From NCBI RefSeq assembly GCF_000739995.1, contig NZ_BBJX01000004.1:124001-188000 (forward strand): DNA of 64,000 nucleotides, given 5' to 3'. The position numbers were made by a program, and so were the translations under genes. Below are positions 20,749 through 30,623 of the stretch, in pieces; within the stretch, counting starts at the first letter, position 1, and every line of letters begins with the position of its first letter. The DNA is from Comamonas granuli NBRC 101663. Lineage in GTDB: Bacteria > Pseudomonadota > Gammaproteobacteria > Burkholderiales > Burkholderiaceae_C. Below the pieces are notes generated by a model. The model was not told the DNA's origin and ran no database searches. It saw only the letters and a list, made by a program, of their open reading frames with translations.

Positions 20749-20755
20749 CCATCCC

Positions 20756-20786
20756 AAAGCCAGCCTCGCGCTGGCTTTGTTCTTTT
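20756..20786 (+). terminator. Terminator of the tRNA-Val pair
   Basis: The stem AAAGCCAGC/GCTGGCTTT (20756-20764 and 20770-20778) has a five-base loop and is followed by the T-rich stretch GTTCTTTTCC. It starts 8 bases after the second tRNA. Because the stem is A/T-flanked on both sides it may also act for the converging TetR gene. Confidence 0.85.
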
Positions 20787-20801
20787 CCGGCCGCGCGCGT
20801 C

Positions 20802-21437
20802 TCACTCTGCCGACATGGCCCGCCACAGGATGTGGAACAGCGCGTCGAACTGCTCCGTGAGCGGGCTTTTCTCGCCGCGCACGATGTGCATGAGCACCAC
20901 GCGCCCGATGATGCCCATGAACACATCGAGCAGCACCTTGCTCGATACTTGGCCGTTGAGTACGCCGCGCTGCTGGCCGTCCTTGAACACGCCCAGGAAG
21001 GCGCTCATGAGCTCGGGGCTTTCGTAGATGCCGATGTTCTTGTGCCGCGACACGGGCACGGCGGTGAACATCAGCAGCATCACGGCCGGGTGCCGGTCCA
21101 TGTAGTCCAGCGTCACCCAGCAGGTCTTGCGCAGGCGTTCGCGGGCGTCGTCTATGCCTTGCAGGTGGTCGATCATGCGCTCGGCCAGGCGGCCGAGCAT
21201 GATGTCGAGCATGCCGTAGACCAGGGCCTCCTTGCTGCCGAAGTACTTGTAGATCGTCTGCAGCGAGACGTTGGCGCTGCGCGCGACGTCGTGCAGGCTC
21301 ACCTCGTGGAAGTCGCGCTGCGAGAACAGCTCCAGCACCGCCTTCTCCAGCCGCGCCAGGGTGTCGGTGCGCATGCCGTCCAGGCGCGCGCGGGCGTTGG
21401 CGGTCGGCGGGGAGGGGGGAACAGTGCTTTCCAACAT
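20802..21437 (-). CDS. TetR-family transcriptional regulator
   Basis: The 211-residue protein has an N-terminal TetR helix-turn-helix (about 40-75: FHEVSLHDVARSANVSLQTI then YKYFGSKEALVYGM) and a helical ligand domain. It is divergent from the acyl-CoA dehydrogenase operon, so control of fatty-acid degradation, with an acyl-CoA as the probable inducer, is inferred. The start ATG at 21435-21437 is a choice; an internal ATG at 21372-21374 (MRTDTLARLEKAV) is a real alternative because no strong ribosome binding site marks either. A palindrome 15 bases upstream of the start may be its own operator. Confidence 0.85.
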   Translation of the reverse strand: MLESTVPPSPPTANARARLDGMRTDTLARLEKAVLELFSQRDFHEVSLHDVARSANVSLQTIYKYFGSKEALVYGMLDIMLGRLAERMIDHLQGIDDARERLRKTCWVTLDYMDRHPAVMLLMFTAVPVSRHKNIGIYESPELMSAFLGVFKDGQQRGVLNGQVSSKVLLDVFMGIIGRVVLMHIVRGEKSPLTEQFDALFHILWRAMSAE

Positions 21438-21451
21438 GGAAATCCATATTA

Positions 21452-21468
21452 CCAAATGGCCCGTTTGG
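21452..21468. promoter_or_regulatory. Candidate operator of the TetR regulator
   Basis: CCAAATGGCCCGTTTGG is a 17-base near-perfect palindrome with one mismatched pair around a central C. It lies 15 bases upstream of the TetR start in the divergent gap, the usual size and place for a TetR dimer site. A second inverted repeat, CAACGCG/CGCGTTG at 21563-21582, lies closer to the beta-oxidation operon. Confidence 0.5.
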
Positions 21469-21698
21469 CAGTGAAACGGAATTGCGTCACCTTGTCAGAG
21501 GGTGCCGTAAAGGTCAATATCCGGACTGCTGCGGAATATGGTGATTCATAGGGAAAACCATGCAACGCGGCGGATCGCGTTGGCCTTGCAGCGGGTTTGT
21601 CCTCTTCCCATCCCATGGAACACAAAATTACCGTGGTGGGCGCAACCCGGGCACGGCACGGCTTGTTGGAACGACTCTGAACCCCAAGGATTGCACCC

Positions 21699-22853
21699 GT
21701 GGCCATTCACCATTTCGCCCCCGCCTGGATGACCGAAGAGCACCAGATGCTCTACGACACCGCCAGCCGTTTTTTCAAGGAGCAATGGGCTCCCAAGGAT
21801 GAAGCCTGGCGCCAGGCCGGCATGATGGACCGCAGCGCCTGGGAAGAGGCCGGGGCCAATGGCTTTCTGTGCGCCTCCATGCCCGAGGAGTACGGCGGCG
21901 CGGGCGGCGATTTCGGTCATGAGGCCGTGCTGATCCTGGCCCAGGGCGCGGCGGGCATTTCGGGCTTTGGCGGTTCGCTGCACTCGGGCATCGTGGCGCC
22001 CTACATCCTGCACCACGGCACCGAAGAACAGAAAAAGCGCTGGCTGCCGCGCCTGGCCACGGGCGAACTGATTGGCGCCATCGCCATGACCGAGCCCGGC
22101 ACGGGTTCGGACCTGCAGGGCGTGCGCACCACGGCCATCAAGGAGGGTGACAGCTACCGCATCAACGGCAGCAAGACCTTCATCACCAACGGCCAGCTCG
22201 CCAACCTCGTCATCGTGGTCTGCAAGACCAACAAGGACCAGGGCGCGCAGGGCATGTCGCTGATGGTCGTCGAGACCGACCAGGTGCAAGGTTTTCGCCG
22301 AGGCCGCAACCTCGACAAGCTGGGCATGGATGCGCAGGACACCTCGGAGCTGTTCTTCGACGACGTGGTGGTGCCCGCCGCCAACCTGCTGGGTGGGCAG
22401 GAGGGCATGGGTTTCATCCAGCTCATGCAGGAGCTGCCGCAGGAGCGCCTGATCGTCGCCCTGGCGGGCATCGCCGCCATGGAGCTGGCCATGCAGGAAA
22501 CCCTGGCCTACACCAAGGAGCGCCAGGCCTTTGGCAAACCCATCTTCTCCTTCCAGAACACGCGTTTCAAGCTGGCCGAATGCCAGGCGCTGCTGATGGC
22601 CTCGCGCGCGCTGGTCGATGCGGCCATGGTGGCGCACCTCAAGGGCGAGCTGGGCGTGGAGCGCGCCGCGCTCATCAAGTACTGGATCAGCGACAACCAG
22701 TGCAAGCTGATCGACGAATGCCTGCAACTGTTTGGCGGCTACGGCTACATGAAGGAATACGTCATCGCCCGCCTGTATGCCGATGCCCGCGTGCAGCGCA
22801 TCTACGGCGGCACCAACGAAATCATGAAGGAGCTGGCCTCGCGCTTCCTGTGA
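21699..22853 (+). CDS. Acyl-CoA dehydrogenase (long-chain type)
   Basis: This FAD enzyme introduces the first double bond in fatty acyl-CoA beta-oxidation. The 384 residues show IAMTEPGTGSDLQGVRT and NGSKTFITNGQ (FAD and substrate loops), KERQAFGKPI and the C-terminal QLFGGYGYMKEYVIARLYAD. The residue before GGTNEIM is not glutamate, so the catalytic base is probably E249 in ELPQERLIVA, as in long-chain and isovaleryl-CoA dehydrogenases. The GTG start at 21699 is set by AAGGA 8 bases upstream. It is the first gene of a five-gene operon. Confidence 0.92.
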   Translation: MAIHHFAPAWMTEEHQMLYDTASRFFKEQWAPKDEAWRQAGMMDRSAWEEAGANGFLCASMPEEYGGAGGDFGHEAVLILAQGAAGISGFGGSLHSGIVAPYILHHGTEEQKKRWLPRLATGELIGAIAMTEPGTGSDLQGVRTTAIKEGDSYRINGSKTFITNGQLANLVIVVCKTNKDQGAQGMSLMVVETDQVQGFRRGRNLDKLGMDAQDTSELFFDDVVVPAANLLGGQEGMGFIQLMQELPQERLIVALAGIAAMELAMQETLAYTKERQAFGKPIFSFQNTRFKLAECQALLMASRALVDAAMVAHLKGELGVERAALIKYWISDNQCKLIDECLQLFGGYGYMKEYVIARLYADARVQRIYGGTNEIMKELASRFL

Positions 22854-22897
22854 CGCCAGCCCTGTCTCTCCATTCATCCATTCACCAAGGAGCTTCC

Positions 22898-24103
22898 ATG
22901 ACCGAAGCCTATATTTACGACGCCGTGCGCACGCCGCGTGGCAAGGGCAAGAAGGACGGCCGCCTGCACCAGGCCACGCCCGTGTGGCTGCTGCGCACGC
23001 TGCTGCAGGCGCTGCAGACGCGCAACCGGCTCGACACCGCGCTGGTCGATGACCTCGTGCTGGGTTGTGTCACGCCCGTGGGCGAGCAGGGCGCCGACAT
23101 TGCCCGCACCGCCGTGCTGGACGCGGGCTGGGCACAAACTGTGGCGGGTGTGACGCAGTCGCGCTTTTGTGCCTCGGGCCTGGAGTCCGTCAACCTGGCC
23201 ACGGCCAAGATCATGTCGGGCATGGAGGACATGGTGGTCGCGGGCGGCGTGGAGTCCATGAGCCGCTGGGCCATGGGCAGCGACGGCGGCGCCTGGGTCA
23301 TGGACCCGCGTGTCAACAGCGGCACGGCCTTCATTCCGCAGGGCATCAGCGCCGACCTGATCGCCACGCTCGAAGGCTTTGGTCGTGCCGATCTGGACGG
23401 ATTTGCCGCCGAGTCGCACCGCCGCGCCGCGCAGGCCCAGGCCGAAGGGCGCTTCGCGCGCTCCATCGTGCCGGTCAGGGACATCAACGGCATGGTGATG
23501 CTGGACCGCGACGAGACCGTGCGCCCCGGCACCTCGGTCGAATCGCTGGCCAAGCTCAACCCCTCGTTCGAGATGATGGGCAGCATGGGCTTTGATGCCA
23601 CCGCGCTGGACAAGTACACCACCATCGAAAAAATCCACCACCACCACCACGCGGGCAACTCCTCGGGCATCGTCGATGGCGCGGCGCTGATGCTGCTGGG
23701 CAGCAAGGCGGCGGGCGACAAGGCGGGCCTCAAGCCCCGTGCCAAGGTGCGCATGTGCGCCGTCATCGGCTCCGAGCCCACCATCATGCTGACGGGCCCC
23801 ACGCCCGCCGTGCGCAAGGCCCTGGCCAAGGCCGGCATGGCGGTGTCGGACATCGACCTGTGGGAGGTGAACGAAGCCTTTGCCACCGTGCCCATGAAAA
23901 CGGCGCGCGACCTGGGCGTCTCGCTCGACCGCGTGAACGTCAACGGCGGCGCCATTGCCATGGGCCACCCGCTGGGCGCCACGGGCGCCATCATCCTGGG
24001 CACGGCGCTGGACGAGCTGGAGCGCACCGGCCAATCCACGGCCCTGGCCACCCTGTGCGTCGGTGCCGGCATGGGCATCGCCACCATCATCGAACGCGTT
24101 TGA
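22898..24103 (+). CDS. Acetyl-CoA C-acyltransferase (thiolase)
   Basis: Thiolase cleaves 3-ketoacyl-CoA to acetyl-CoA and a shortened acyl-CoA, the last step of beta-oxidation. The 401 residues include the acyl-accepting C91 ([11 protein letters not shown]), WEVNEAFA near 322, H357 in [10 protein letters not shown] and C387 in CVGAGMG. Residues 247-251 are five consecutive histidines ([13 protein letters not shown]), where relatives usually have one to three. AAGGAG precedes the ATG. It lies 44 bases after the dehydrogenase gene and 13 bases before the multifunctional gene. Confidence 0.94.
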   Translation: MTEAYIYDAVRTPRGKGKKDGRLHQATPVWLLRTLLQALQTRNRLDTALVDDLVLGCVTPVGEQGADIARTAVLDAGWAQTVAGVTQSRFCASGLESVNLATAKIMSGMEDMVVAGGVESMSRWAMGSDGGAWVMDPRVNSGTAFIPQGISADLIATLEGFGRADLDGFAAESHRRAAQAQAEGRFARSIVPVRDINGMVMLDRDETVRPGTSVESLAKLNPSFEMMGSMGFDATALDKYTTIEKIHHHHHAGNSSGIVDGAALMLLGSKAAGDKAGLKPRAKVRMCAVIGSEPTIMLTGPTPAVRKALAKAGMAVSDIDLWEVNEAFATVPMKTARDLGVSLDRVNVNGGAIAMGHPLGATGAIILGTALDELERTGQSTALATLCVGAGMGIATIIERV

Positions 24104-24116
24104 ACGAGGCGAACCC

Positions 24117-26264
24117 ATGACACAGCAAGATTCCGTCACTTTCGAAGTGGACGCCAGCGGCGTCGGTCTGGTCAGCTTCGACCAGCCGGGCCGCGCCATG
24201 AACGTGCTCACGCCCGAGCTGCTGGGCCGCTTTGCCACGCTGCTCGATCGCCTGGAGCAGGAAGAGGGCCTCAAGGGTCTGGTGCTCACCTCGGGCAAGT
24301 CCAGCTTCATCGCCGGCGCCGACATCGACCAGCTGAGCCAGATCACCACGGTGGAGCAGGCCTTCCAGTTGGGCGAGGAGCTCAAGGCCCTGTTGCGCCG
24401 CATGGAGAAATGCGGCAAGCCCGTGGTGGCCGCCCTCAACGGCACCACGCTGGGCGGTGGTCTGGAGTTGGCACTGGCCTGCCACGCCCGCTTTGCCATC
24501 GACGACCCCAAGGCCAAGATCGGCCTGCCCGAGGTCAAGCTGGGCCTGCTGCCCGGTGCCGGTGGCACGCAGCGCCTGCCGCGCCTGATCGGCATCCAGA
24601 AGAGCTTTGAACTCATCACCCAGGGCACGGAGCTGAGCCCCGCCAAGGCCAAGGGCCTGGGCATCGTCAACGACCTGGCCGCTACGCGCGAGGAGCTGCT
24701 GCAAAAAGCGCGTGACTGGTGCCTGGCCAACCCCAAGCCCGTGCAGCCCTGGGACGCCAAGGGCTTCCGCATCCCCGGCGGCGACAGCAAGAGCCCGTCC
24801 GTGGTGCAGATGCTGGCCATCGCGCCCTCCATGGCCAACGCCAAGGCCCATGGCAACTACCCGGCCATCACGCACATCATGAGCTGCCTGTTCGAGGGCT
24901 GCCTGCTCGACATCGACAACGCGCTGCAGGTCGAGTCGCGCTACTTCGCGGCCTGCATCGTCTCGCAGGTCAGCAAGAACATGATCGGCACGCTGTGGTA
25001 CCAACTCAATGCCATCAAGAAGGGCCAGTCGCGCCCCGCGAACCAGCCGCAGGGCCAGGTGAAAAAGGTCGGCATCCTGGGCGCGGGCATGATGGGCGCG
25101 GGCATTGCCTACGTCTCGGCCAAGGCCGGCATCGACGTGGTGCTGCTCGACACCACGCAAGAGAACGCCGACAAGGGCAAGGCCTACTCGCAGGGCCTGC
25201 TGGACAAGGCCTTGTCGCGCGGCAGGACCACGCAGGACAAGCGCGACGCGCTGCTCGCGCGCATCCAGCCGACCACGCGCTACGAAGACCTGCAGGGTTG
25301 CGATCTGGTGGTCGAGGCCGTGTTCGAGGACCGCGCCATCAAGGCCGACTGCACCAAGCTGGCCGAGGCCGTGATCGGCGAGGACGCGGTGTTCGCCTCC
25401 AACACCTCCACGCTGCCCATCACCGGCCTGGCCCAGGTGAGCCGCCGCCCGGCGCACTTCATCGGCCTGCATTTCTTCTCACCCGTGGACAAGATGCCGC
25501 TGGTCGAGATCATCGTGGGCGAGAAGACGTCGGACGCCACGCTGGCGCGCGGTTTCGACTACGTGCTGCAGATCGGCAAGACGCCCATCGTGGTGAATGA
25601 CAGCCGGGGCTTCTACACCTCACGTGTGTTCGCCACCTATGTGATGGAGGGCATCGCCATGCTGGCCGAGGGCGTGCATCCGCGCTCCATCGAGGTGGCG
25701 GGCGTCAAGGCCGGCATGCCCATGCCGCCGCTGGCCCTGCAGGACGAGGTGTCGCTGAGCCTGTCGCTGCACGTGAGCGACCAGACGCGCCGCGACCTGG
25801 AGGCCGAAGGCAAGAGCTACCCCACGCACCCTGGTGAGGCCGTGCTGCGCAAGCTGTGCGCCGAGATGGGCCGCGTCGGCAAGAAGGCCGGCAAGGGCTT
25901 TTACGACTACCAGGGCAAGGAAAAGAGCCTGTGGCCGGAGCTGACCACGCTGTACCCGCCGCGCGCCGACCAGCCCACGCAGCAGGAGCTGGTGGACCGG
26001 CTGATGTTCATCCAGGCCAACGAGGCGGCGCGCTGCTTCGAGGAAAACGTGGTGCGCTCGGTGGCGGACGCCAACATCGGCTCCATCTTCGGCTGGGGTT
26101 TTGCGCCGCACCAGGGCGGGGCATTGCAGTTCATCAACGCGATGGGCCTGCCGCGCTTCGTAGCGCGCTCGCGCGAACTGGCGCGGCAGCATGGCGCGCG
26201 CTTCGAGCCCGCGGCCATTCTGGTCCAGATGGCGCAGGAAAACCGGAGGTTCGAGGATGCGTGA
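24117..26264 (+). CDS. Multifunctional enoyl-CoA hydratase / 3-hydroxyacyl-CoA dehydrogenase (FadB/FadJ type)
   Basis: The protein carries out the two middle steps of beta-oxidation. The 715 residues start with a crotonase domain ([45 protein letters not shown]). An NAD-binding hydroxyacyl-CoA dehydrogenase domain follows ([50 protein letters not shown]), then two C-terminal helical domains ending [16 protein letters not shown]. FadB and FadJ cannot be separated by eye. Its last eight bases overlap the next acyl-CoA dehydrogenase gene. Confidence 0.94.
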   Translation: MTQQDSVTFEVDASGVGLVSFDQPGRAMNVLTPELLGRFATLLDRLEQEEGLKGLVLTSGKSSFIAGADIDQLSQITTVEQAFQLGEELKALLRRMEKCGKPVVAALNGTTLGGGLELALACHARFAIDDPKAKIGLPEVKLGLLPGAGGTQRLPRLIGIQKSFELITQGTELSPAKAKGLGIVNDLAATREELLQKARDWCLANPKPVQPWDAKGFRIPGGDSKSPSVVQMLAIAPSMANAKAHGNYPAITHIMSCLFEGCLLDIDNALQVESRYFAACIVSQVSKNMIGTLWYQLNAIKKGQSRPANQPQGQVKKVGILGAGMMGAGIAYVSAKAGIDVVLLDTTQENADKGKAYSQGLLDKALSRGRTTQDKRDALLARIQPTTRYEDLQGCDLVVEAVFEDRAIKADCTKLAEAVIGEDAVFASNTSTLPITGLAQVSRRPAHFIGLHFFSPVDKMPLVEIIVGEKTSDATLARGFDYVLQIGKTPIVVNDSRGFYTSRVFATYVMEGIAMLAEGVHPRSIEVAGVKAGMPMPPLALQDEVSLSLSLHVSDQTRRDLEAEGKSYPTHPGEAVLRKLCAEMGRVGKKAGKGFYDYQGKEKSLWPELTTLYPPRADQPTQQELVDRLMFIQANEAARCFEENVVRSVADANIGSIFGWGFAPHQGGALQFINAMGLPRFVARSRELARQHGARFEPAAILVQMAQENRRFEDA

Positions 26265-27423
26265 TCCGGCTCTGCGCAGTGTGTACGTGGACTACTTCAA
26301 TGAAACCCACGGCATGGTGCGCGACACCATGCGCCGCTTCGTCAACGAGGCCGTCAAGCCGCACATCGACGCGTGGGAAGAGGCGGGCGGTTTCCCGCGC
26401 GAGATCTACCCGCAGGCGGGCGGCCTGGGCTTGCTGGGCATCGGCCATCCGACCGAGTTTGGCGGCTCGGGCGAGCAGGACGTGTTCCTCAAGGTGGCCG
26501 CCAGCGAGGAACTGATGCGCAGCGGCTCGGGCGGCTTTGTCGCCAGCTTGGGTTCGCTGGACATTGGCCTGCCGCCGGTCTGGCGCACGGGTTCGGATGC
26601 GCTGAAGGCACGCATCGTGCCGCAGGTGCTCGCGGGCGAGAAGATCATCGCCCTGGCGATCACCGAGCCCAGCGGCGGCTCGGATGTGGCCAACCTCAAG
26701 ACCCGCGCGGTGCGCGATGGCGATCACTACGTGGTCAACGGCTCCAAGACCTTCATCACCTCGGGCGCGCGCGCCGACTACTACACGGTGGCCGTGCGCA
26801 CGGGCGAGGCGGGCTTTGGCGGCGTGTCGCTGCTGCTCATCGAGAAGGGCACGCCGGGCTTCACCGTGGGGCGCAACCTGAAGAAGATGGGCTGGTGGGC
26901 ATCCGATACGGCCGAGCTGTTCTTCCAGGACTGCCGCGTGCCGGCGGAAAACCTGCTGGGGCCGGAGAACTCGGGCTTCTTCACCATCATGGCCAACTTC
27001 CAGGCCGAGCGCCTGAGCCTGGCCATCATGGCCTACATGACGGCCCAGCTCGCGCTGGAACAATGTCTGGCCTACGTGAAGGAGCGCACCACCTTCGGCA
27101 AGCCGCTGTCCAAGCACCAGGTCATCCGCCACAAGTTGGCCGAGATGGCCACGCAGGTGAACGTGGCGCGCGAATACACCTACCGCTGCGCCGCGCGCAT
27201 GCAGGCGGGTGAGTCGGCGATCGCCGAGGTCTCCATGGCCAAGAACTTCGCCACCTCCGTCTCCACCCTGGTGACCGACGAGGCGGTGCAGATCTTCGGC
27301 GGCATGGGCTACATGCGCGAGTCACTGGTCGAGCGCCTGTACCGCGACAACCGCATCCTCTCGATCGGTGGCGGCACGCACGAGATCATGAACGAGATCA
27401 TCTCGAAGCAGCTTGGGTTGTGA
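26257..27423 (+). CDS. Acyl-CoA dehydrogenase, second paralogue
   Basis: The 388-residue flavoenzyme belongs to the same family as the 21699 protein but is only distantly similar. It contains LAITEPSGGSDVANLKT, NGSKTFITSGARAD, KERTTFGKPLSKHQ and QIFGGMGYMRESLVERLYRD. The likely base glutamate is in FQAERLSLA; the C-terminal GGGTHEIMNEII has glycine at the other possible site. This arrangement suits long- or branched-chain substrates. GGAGG lies 7 bases before the ATG, which is inside the end of the previous gene, so the two are coupled. Confidence 0.92.
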   Translation: MRDPALRSVYVDYFNETHGMVRDTMRRFVNEAVKPHIDAWEEAGGFPREIYPQAGGLGLLGIGHPTEFGGSGEQDVFLKVAASEELMRSGSGGFVASLGSLDIGLPPVWRTGSDALKARIVPQVLAGEKIIALAITEPSGGSDVANLKTRAVRDGDHYVVNGSKTFITSGARADYYTVAVRTGEAGFGGVSLLLIEKGTPGFTVGRNLKKMGWWASDTAELFFQDCRVPAENLLGPENSGFFTIMANFQAERLSLAIMAYMTAQLALEQCLAYVKERTTFGKPLSKHQVIRHKLAEMATQVNVAREYTYRCAARMQAGESAIAEVSMAKNFATSVSTLVTDEAVQIFGGMGYMRESLVERLYRDNRILSIGGGTHEIMNEIISKQLGL

Positions 27424-28454
27424 CGGACATGGATGTACCACCGCTGCTGTCCGGCCTGCGCGTGCTTGACCTCACGCGCAACCTGCCGGGGCCGTTCGCC
27501 ACGCGCCTGCTGGCCGACCTGGGTGCCACCATCGTCAAGGTGGAGCCGCCCGAGGGCGATCCGGCGCGGCCGCTGGCGGCGTTATTCGAGGCGCTCAACC
27601 ATGGCAAGGAATGCCGCAGCATCGACTTCCGCAGCAGCGCCGACCTGGAGCGGCTGCGCGCCTGGGTGCAGGAGGCCGACGTGCTGCTCGACAGCTTCCG
27701 CCCGGGCGTGCTGCAGGGTCTGGGGCTGGATGCGGCCACGCTGCATGCGCTGAACCCGCGCCTGGTGATGGTGTCCATCACCGGCTACGGCCAGCACGGC
27801 CCCTGGGCGCAGAAGGCGGGGCACGACCTCAACTTCATGGCGCTGTCGGGCGTGCTGGACCAGATGCGTGCGCCCACGGGCGAGTTGGCCCTGTCCAATG
27901 TGCAGTGGGGCGATCTGGCGGGCGGCAGCGCCATGGCCTGCATCGCGGTGCTGGCGGCCGTGTTCGAGGTGCAGCGCACGGGCCAGGGCCGGCACCTGGA
28001 CGTGAGCATGGCCCATGGCCTGCACGCCCAACTGGTCATGCCCCGGGCCACGGGCGCCATGCTGGCGCCGCTGCTGGGGCGCCGCCCCGGTGCGGGCGAA
28101 GACCTGCTCAATGGCGTGCTGCCTTGCTACAACCTCTACGCCACGCAGGATGGGCGCCACCTGGCCGTGGGGGCGCTGGAGTTCAAGTTCTGGAAGGCGG
28201 CGTGCGAAGTCTTTGAGCGCCCCGACTGGGTGCAGCGCCACTGGCAGCGCGGCCAGTTGCCCGGCTCCAGCGACTGCGCGGCGCTGCGCGCCGAGGTGGC
28301 GCAGCTCGTGGCCGCGCAGCCGCTGGCCGTGTGGAGCGAACGCTTTGCGCAGAGGGATGCCTGCGTGACCCCGGTGCTCACGCTGGAGGAAGCCCAGGCG
28401 CACCCGCTGTTCGCAGGTGGCGTGCGGCCGCAGCCCTGGGCTGAAATCGTTTAA
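27420..28454 (+). CDS. Class III CoA-transferase / alpha-methylacyl-CoA racemase-like protein
   Basis: The 344-residue CaiB/BaiF protein has the N-terminal RVLDLTRNLPGPFATRLLAD, LLDSFRPGVLQGLGLD, the catalytic-aspartate region QKAGHDLNFMALSG, and DLAGGSAMACIAVLAAVFE. Its size and motifs resemble alpha-methylacyl-CoA racemases, which convert (2R)- to (2S)-methylacyl-CoA so that branched chains can enter beta-oxidation. That fits its place at the end of the operon. The GTG at 27420 overlaps the previous TGA by four bases (GTGA). An ATG nine bases later is an alternative start. Confidence 0.87.
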   Translation: MTDMDVPPLLSGLRVLDLTRNLPGPFATRLLADLGATIVKVEPPEGDPARPLAALFEALNHGKECRSIDFRSSADLERLRAWVQEADVLLDSFRPGVLQGLGLDAATLHALNPRLVMVSITGYGQHGPWAQKAGHDLNFMALSGVLDQMRAPTGELALSNVQWGDLAGGSAMACIAVLAAVFEVQRTGQGRHLDVSMAHGLHAQLVMPRATGAMLAPLLGRRPGAGEDLLNGVLPCYNLYATQDGRHLAVGALEFKFWKAACEVFERPDWVQRHWQRGQLPGSSDCAALRAEVAQLVAAQPLAVWSERFAQRDACVTPVLTLEEAQAHPLFAGGVRPQPWAEIV

Positions 28455-28484
28455 ATGTTCTGCGCCGGCTTTTACACTCGGCGC

Positions 28485-29519
28485 ATGATCACCTTCCACA
28501 ACCCGCTGCACCACCTGCACGCTCCGGTGCATGAGTTCTACCGGGGCGAGCGCGTGCCGTGCTTCGAGAAGCCCGTGCGCGCCGACTACGTCGAGGCCCG
28601 CCTGACCGAACGCGGCCACGCGCTGCTCGCGCCCGACCAGGACAGCAGCGCCGTGCTCGCGCGCATCCATGCGCCGCGCTACCTGCAGTTCCTGCAGACG
28701 GCGTGGGCGCAATGGCTGGCGCTGGACCCTGCCCATGCCCAGGTGCAACCCTTTCCCTCCGTCTGGCCCGTGCGCATGCTGCGCAGCGACATCGAGCCGG
28801 ACAACTTCGTCGCGAAGCTGGGCCTGTATTCCATGGACAACGGCACGCCGCTGGCCGCGGGCAGCTGGCAGGCCGCCAAGGCCGGGGCCGATGCCGCCGC
28901 CAGCGCGGCGGCGCGCGTGGCGGCCGGTGCGCGCGCGGCCTTCTGCTGCACCCGCCCGCCGGGCCACCATGCGGGGCCGGACTTCATGGGCGGCTATTGC
29001 CTGCTCAACAACGCCGCCGTGGCCGCCCAGTGGCTGCGCGACCAGGGCGCGGCCCGCGTGGTCGTGCTGGACGTGGACTACCACCACGGCAACGGCACGC
29101 AAAGCATCTTCTACGACCGCGCGGACGTGCTGTTCGTCAGCATCCACGGCGACCCGCGCACCGAATACCCGTTCTACCTGGGCCATGCCGATGAGACAGG
29201 CGAGGGCGCTGGGGCAGACTGCAACCTGAACCTGCCCCTGCCTGCAGGCAGCAGTGTGCAGGCATGGTTTGCCGCGCTGGAGGCGGCCTGCGCGCGCATG
29301 ACGGCCTATGGCGCGGAGGCCCTGGTGATCTCGCTCGGGCTCGATACCTTCGAGGGCGACCCGATCTCGCGCTTTGCCCTGGCCTCGGCGGATTTCCTGC
29401 GTCTGGGCGAGCGTCTGGAGCGGCTGGGCCTGCCCACGGTGTTCGTGCTCGAAGGCGGCTACGCCGCGGCCGAGCTGGGCACCAACGCGGTCAACGTCCT
29501 CGAGGGCTTCGAAGCCTGA
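28485..29519 (+). CDS. Histone deacetylase family protein, acetylpolyamine amidohydrolase-like
   Basis: This zinc-dependent deacetylase family removes acetyl groups from acetylpolyamines or acetyllysine. The 344 residues show RPPGHHAGPDFMGGYCLLNN with H161 and H162, zinc ligands D198 and H200 in DVDYHHGNGTQ, D287 in LGLDTFEGDP and the EGGYAA tyrosine. The start MITFHNPLHHLHAPVHEFYR and the extended 100-residue segment before the catalytic core resemble acetylpolyamine amidohydrolases rather than acetoin-utilisation AcuC. The ATG at 28485 is preferred to an upstream in-frame ATG at 28455. It is followed after 6 bases by a flavoprotein gene. Confidence 0.88.
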   Translation: MITFHNPLHHLHAPVHEFYRGERVPCFEKPVRADYVEARLTERGHALLAPDQDSSAVLARIHAPRYLQFLQTAWAQWLALDPAHAQVQPFPSVWPVRMLRSDIEPDNFVAKLGLYSMDNGTPLAAGSWQAAKAGADAAASAAARVAAGARAAFCCTRPPGHHAGPDFMGGYCLLNNAAVAAQWLRDQGAARVVVLDVDYHHGNGTQSIFYDRADVLFVSIHGDPRTEYPFYLGHADETGEGAGADCNLNLPLPAGSSVQAWFAALEAACARMTAYGAEALVISLGLDTFEGDPISRFALASADFLRLGERLERLGLPTVFVLEGGYAAAELGTNAVNVLEGFEA

Positions 29520-29525
29520 CGCCGC

Positions 29526-30623
29526 ATGGCCGAGCAGGTCGATGGCGTGGTGGTGGGTGCGGGCGTGGTGGGCCTGGCCGTGGCGCGCGCCCTGGCCCTG
29601 CGCGGGCGCGAGGTGCTGGTGCTGGAAGCCGCCCCCGCCTTTGGCACCGGCACCAGCGCACGCAACAGCGAGGTCATCCACGCCGGGCTGTACTACCCGC
29701 AGGGCTCGCTCAAGGCGCGGCTGTGCGTGCAGGGGCGTGAGCTGCTGTACGCCTACTGCGCCGCGCGGGGCATTGCCCACCGGCGCTGCGGCAAGCTGGT
29801 GGTGGCGACGGCCGAGGCGCAGCGGGGCGCCCTGCGCGCCGTGCAGGCGCATGCCCTGGGCAATGGCGTGCCCCTGCACTGGCTCGAGCGCGACGCGGCG
29901 CGCGCCCTGGAGCCCGCCCTGGAATGCGTGGCCGCCCTGCTGTCGCCCGAGACCGGCCTGGTGGACAGCCACGCGCTCATGCTGAGCCTGCTGGCGGATC
30001 TGGAGCAGGCGGGTGGTGTTTTGGCAGTCAATTCGGCCGTAGAGCGCATGGAGTGTACGCAAGGCGCTATTGAAGTAGTAGCGAAAGACGGCACCTGCCT
30101 GCATGCCCGCACGGTGGTCAACGCCGCGGGCCTGGGCGCTCCCGATCTGGCCCGGCGCACGCGGGGACTGGACGCCGCGCTTGTGCCACAGCCGCGCTAT
30201 GCCAAGGGCAACTACTTCACCCTGAGCGGCCGGGCGCCGTTTTCGCGGCTGATCTACCCCGTGCCCGAGGCGGCGGGCCTGGGCGTGCACCTGACGCTGG
30301 ACCTGGCCGGCCAGGCGCGCTTCGGGCCCGACGTGCAGTGGGTGGACGGGCCGGACGACCTGGCGGTGGACCCGGCGCGGGCCGAGGCCTTTGACGCCGC
30401 CGTGCGCACCTACTGGCCCGGTCTGCCCGGCGGGGCGCTGGCGCCGGGGTATGCGGGCATCCGACCCAAGATCTTCGATGCGCAGGGCGCCGCCATCACC
30501 GACTTCGTCGTCCAGGGGCCTGCGGTGCATGGCGTGCCCGGCCTGGTGAACCTGTTCGGCATCGAGTCGCCGGGGCTCACCAGCGCGCTGGCGCTGGGCG
30601 CGCTGGTGGCTGACATGCTGTAA
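29526..30623 (+). CDS. FAD-dependent oxidoreductase, L-2-hydroxyglutarate oxidase-like
   Basis: The 365-residue DAO-family flavoprotein begins with the dinucleotide fold [20 protein letters not shown], then [20 protein letters not shown] and [15 protein letters not shown], which are characteristic of L-2-hydroxyglutarate oxidase/dehydrogenase (LhgO). The C-terminal part has FIGD-like substrate-domain features ending [18 protein letters not shown] related 2-hydroxyacid or amine substrate is possible. It starts 6 bases after the deacetylase gene. Bases 30030-30083 are AT-richer and resemble a decayed palindrome copy, read through in frame ([18 protein letters not shown]). Confidence 0.83.
   Translation: MAEQVDGVVVGAGVVGLAVARALALRGREVLVLEAAPAFGTGTSARNSEVIHAGLYYPQGSLKARLCVQGRELLYAYCAARGIAHRRCGKLVVATAEAQRGALRAVQAHALGNGVPLHWLERDAARALEPALECVAALLSPETGLVDSHALMLSLLADLEQAGGVLAVNSAVERMECTQGAIEVVAKDGTCLHARTVVNAAGLGAPDLARRTRGLDAALVPQPRYAKGNYFTLSGRAPFSRLIYPVPEAAGLGVHLTLDLAGQARFGPDVQWVDGPDDLAVDPARAEAFDAAVRTYWPGLPGGALAPGYAGIRPKIFDAQGAAITDFVVQGPAVHGVPGLVNLFGIESPGLTSALALGALVADML
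30030..30083. repeat. Possible decayed palindrome copy inside the flavoprotein gene
   Basis: The segment AATTCGGCCGTAGAGCGC ... CAAGGCGC ... GTAGTAGC can be aligned with the 1221 copy (AAATCAGCCTCCAGCGC ... CAAGCGCC) if small gaps are allowed. It is markedly lower in GC than the rest of the gene and its reading frame is intact. The alignment is by eye and weak. Confidence 0.3.
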
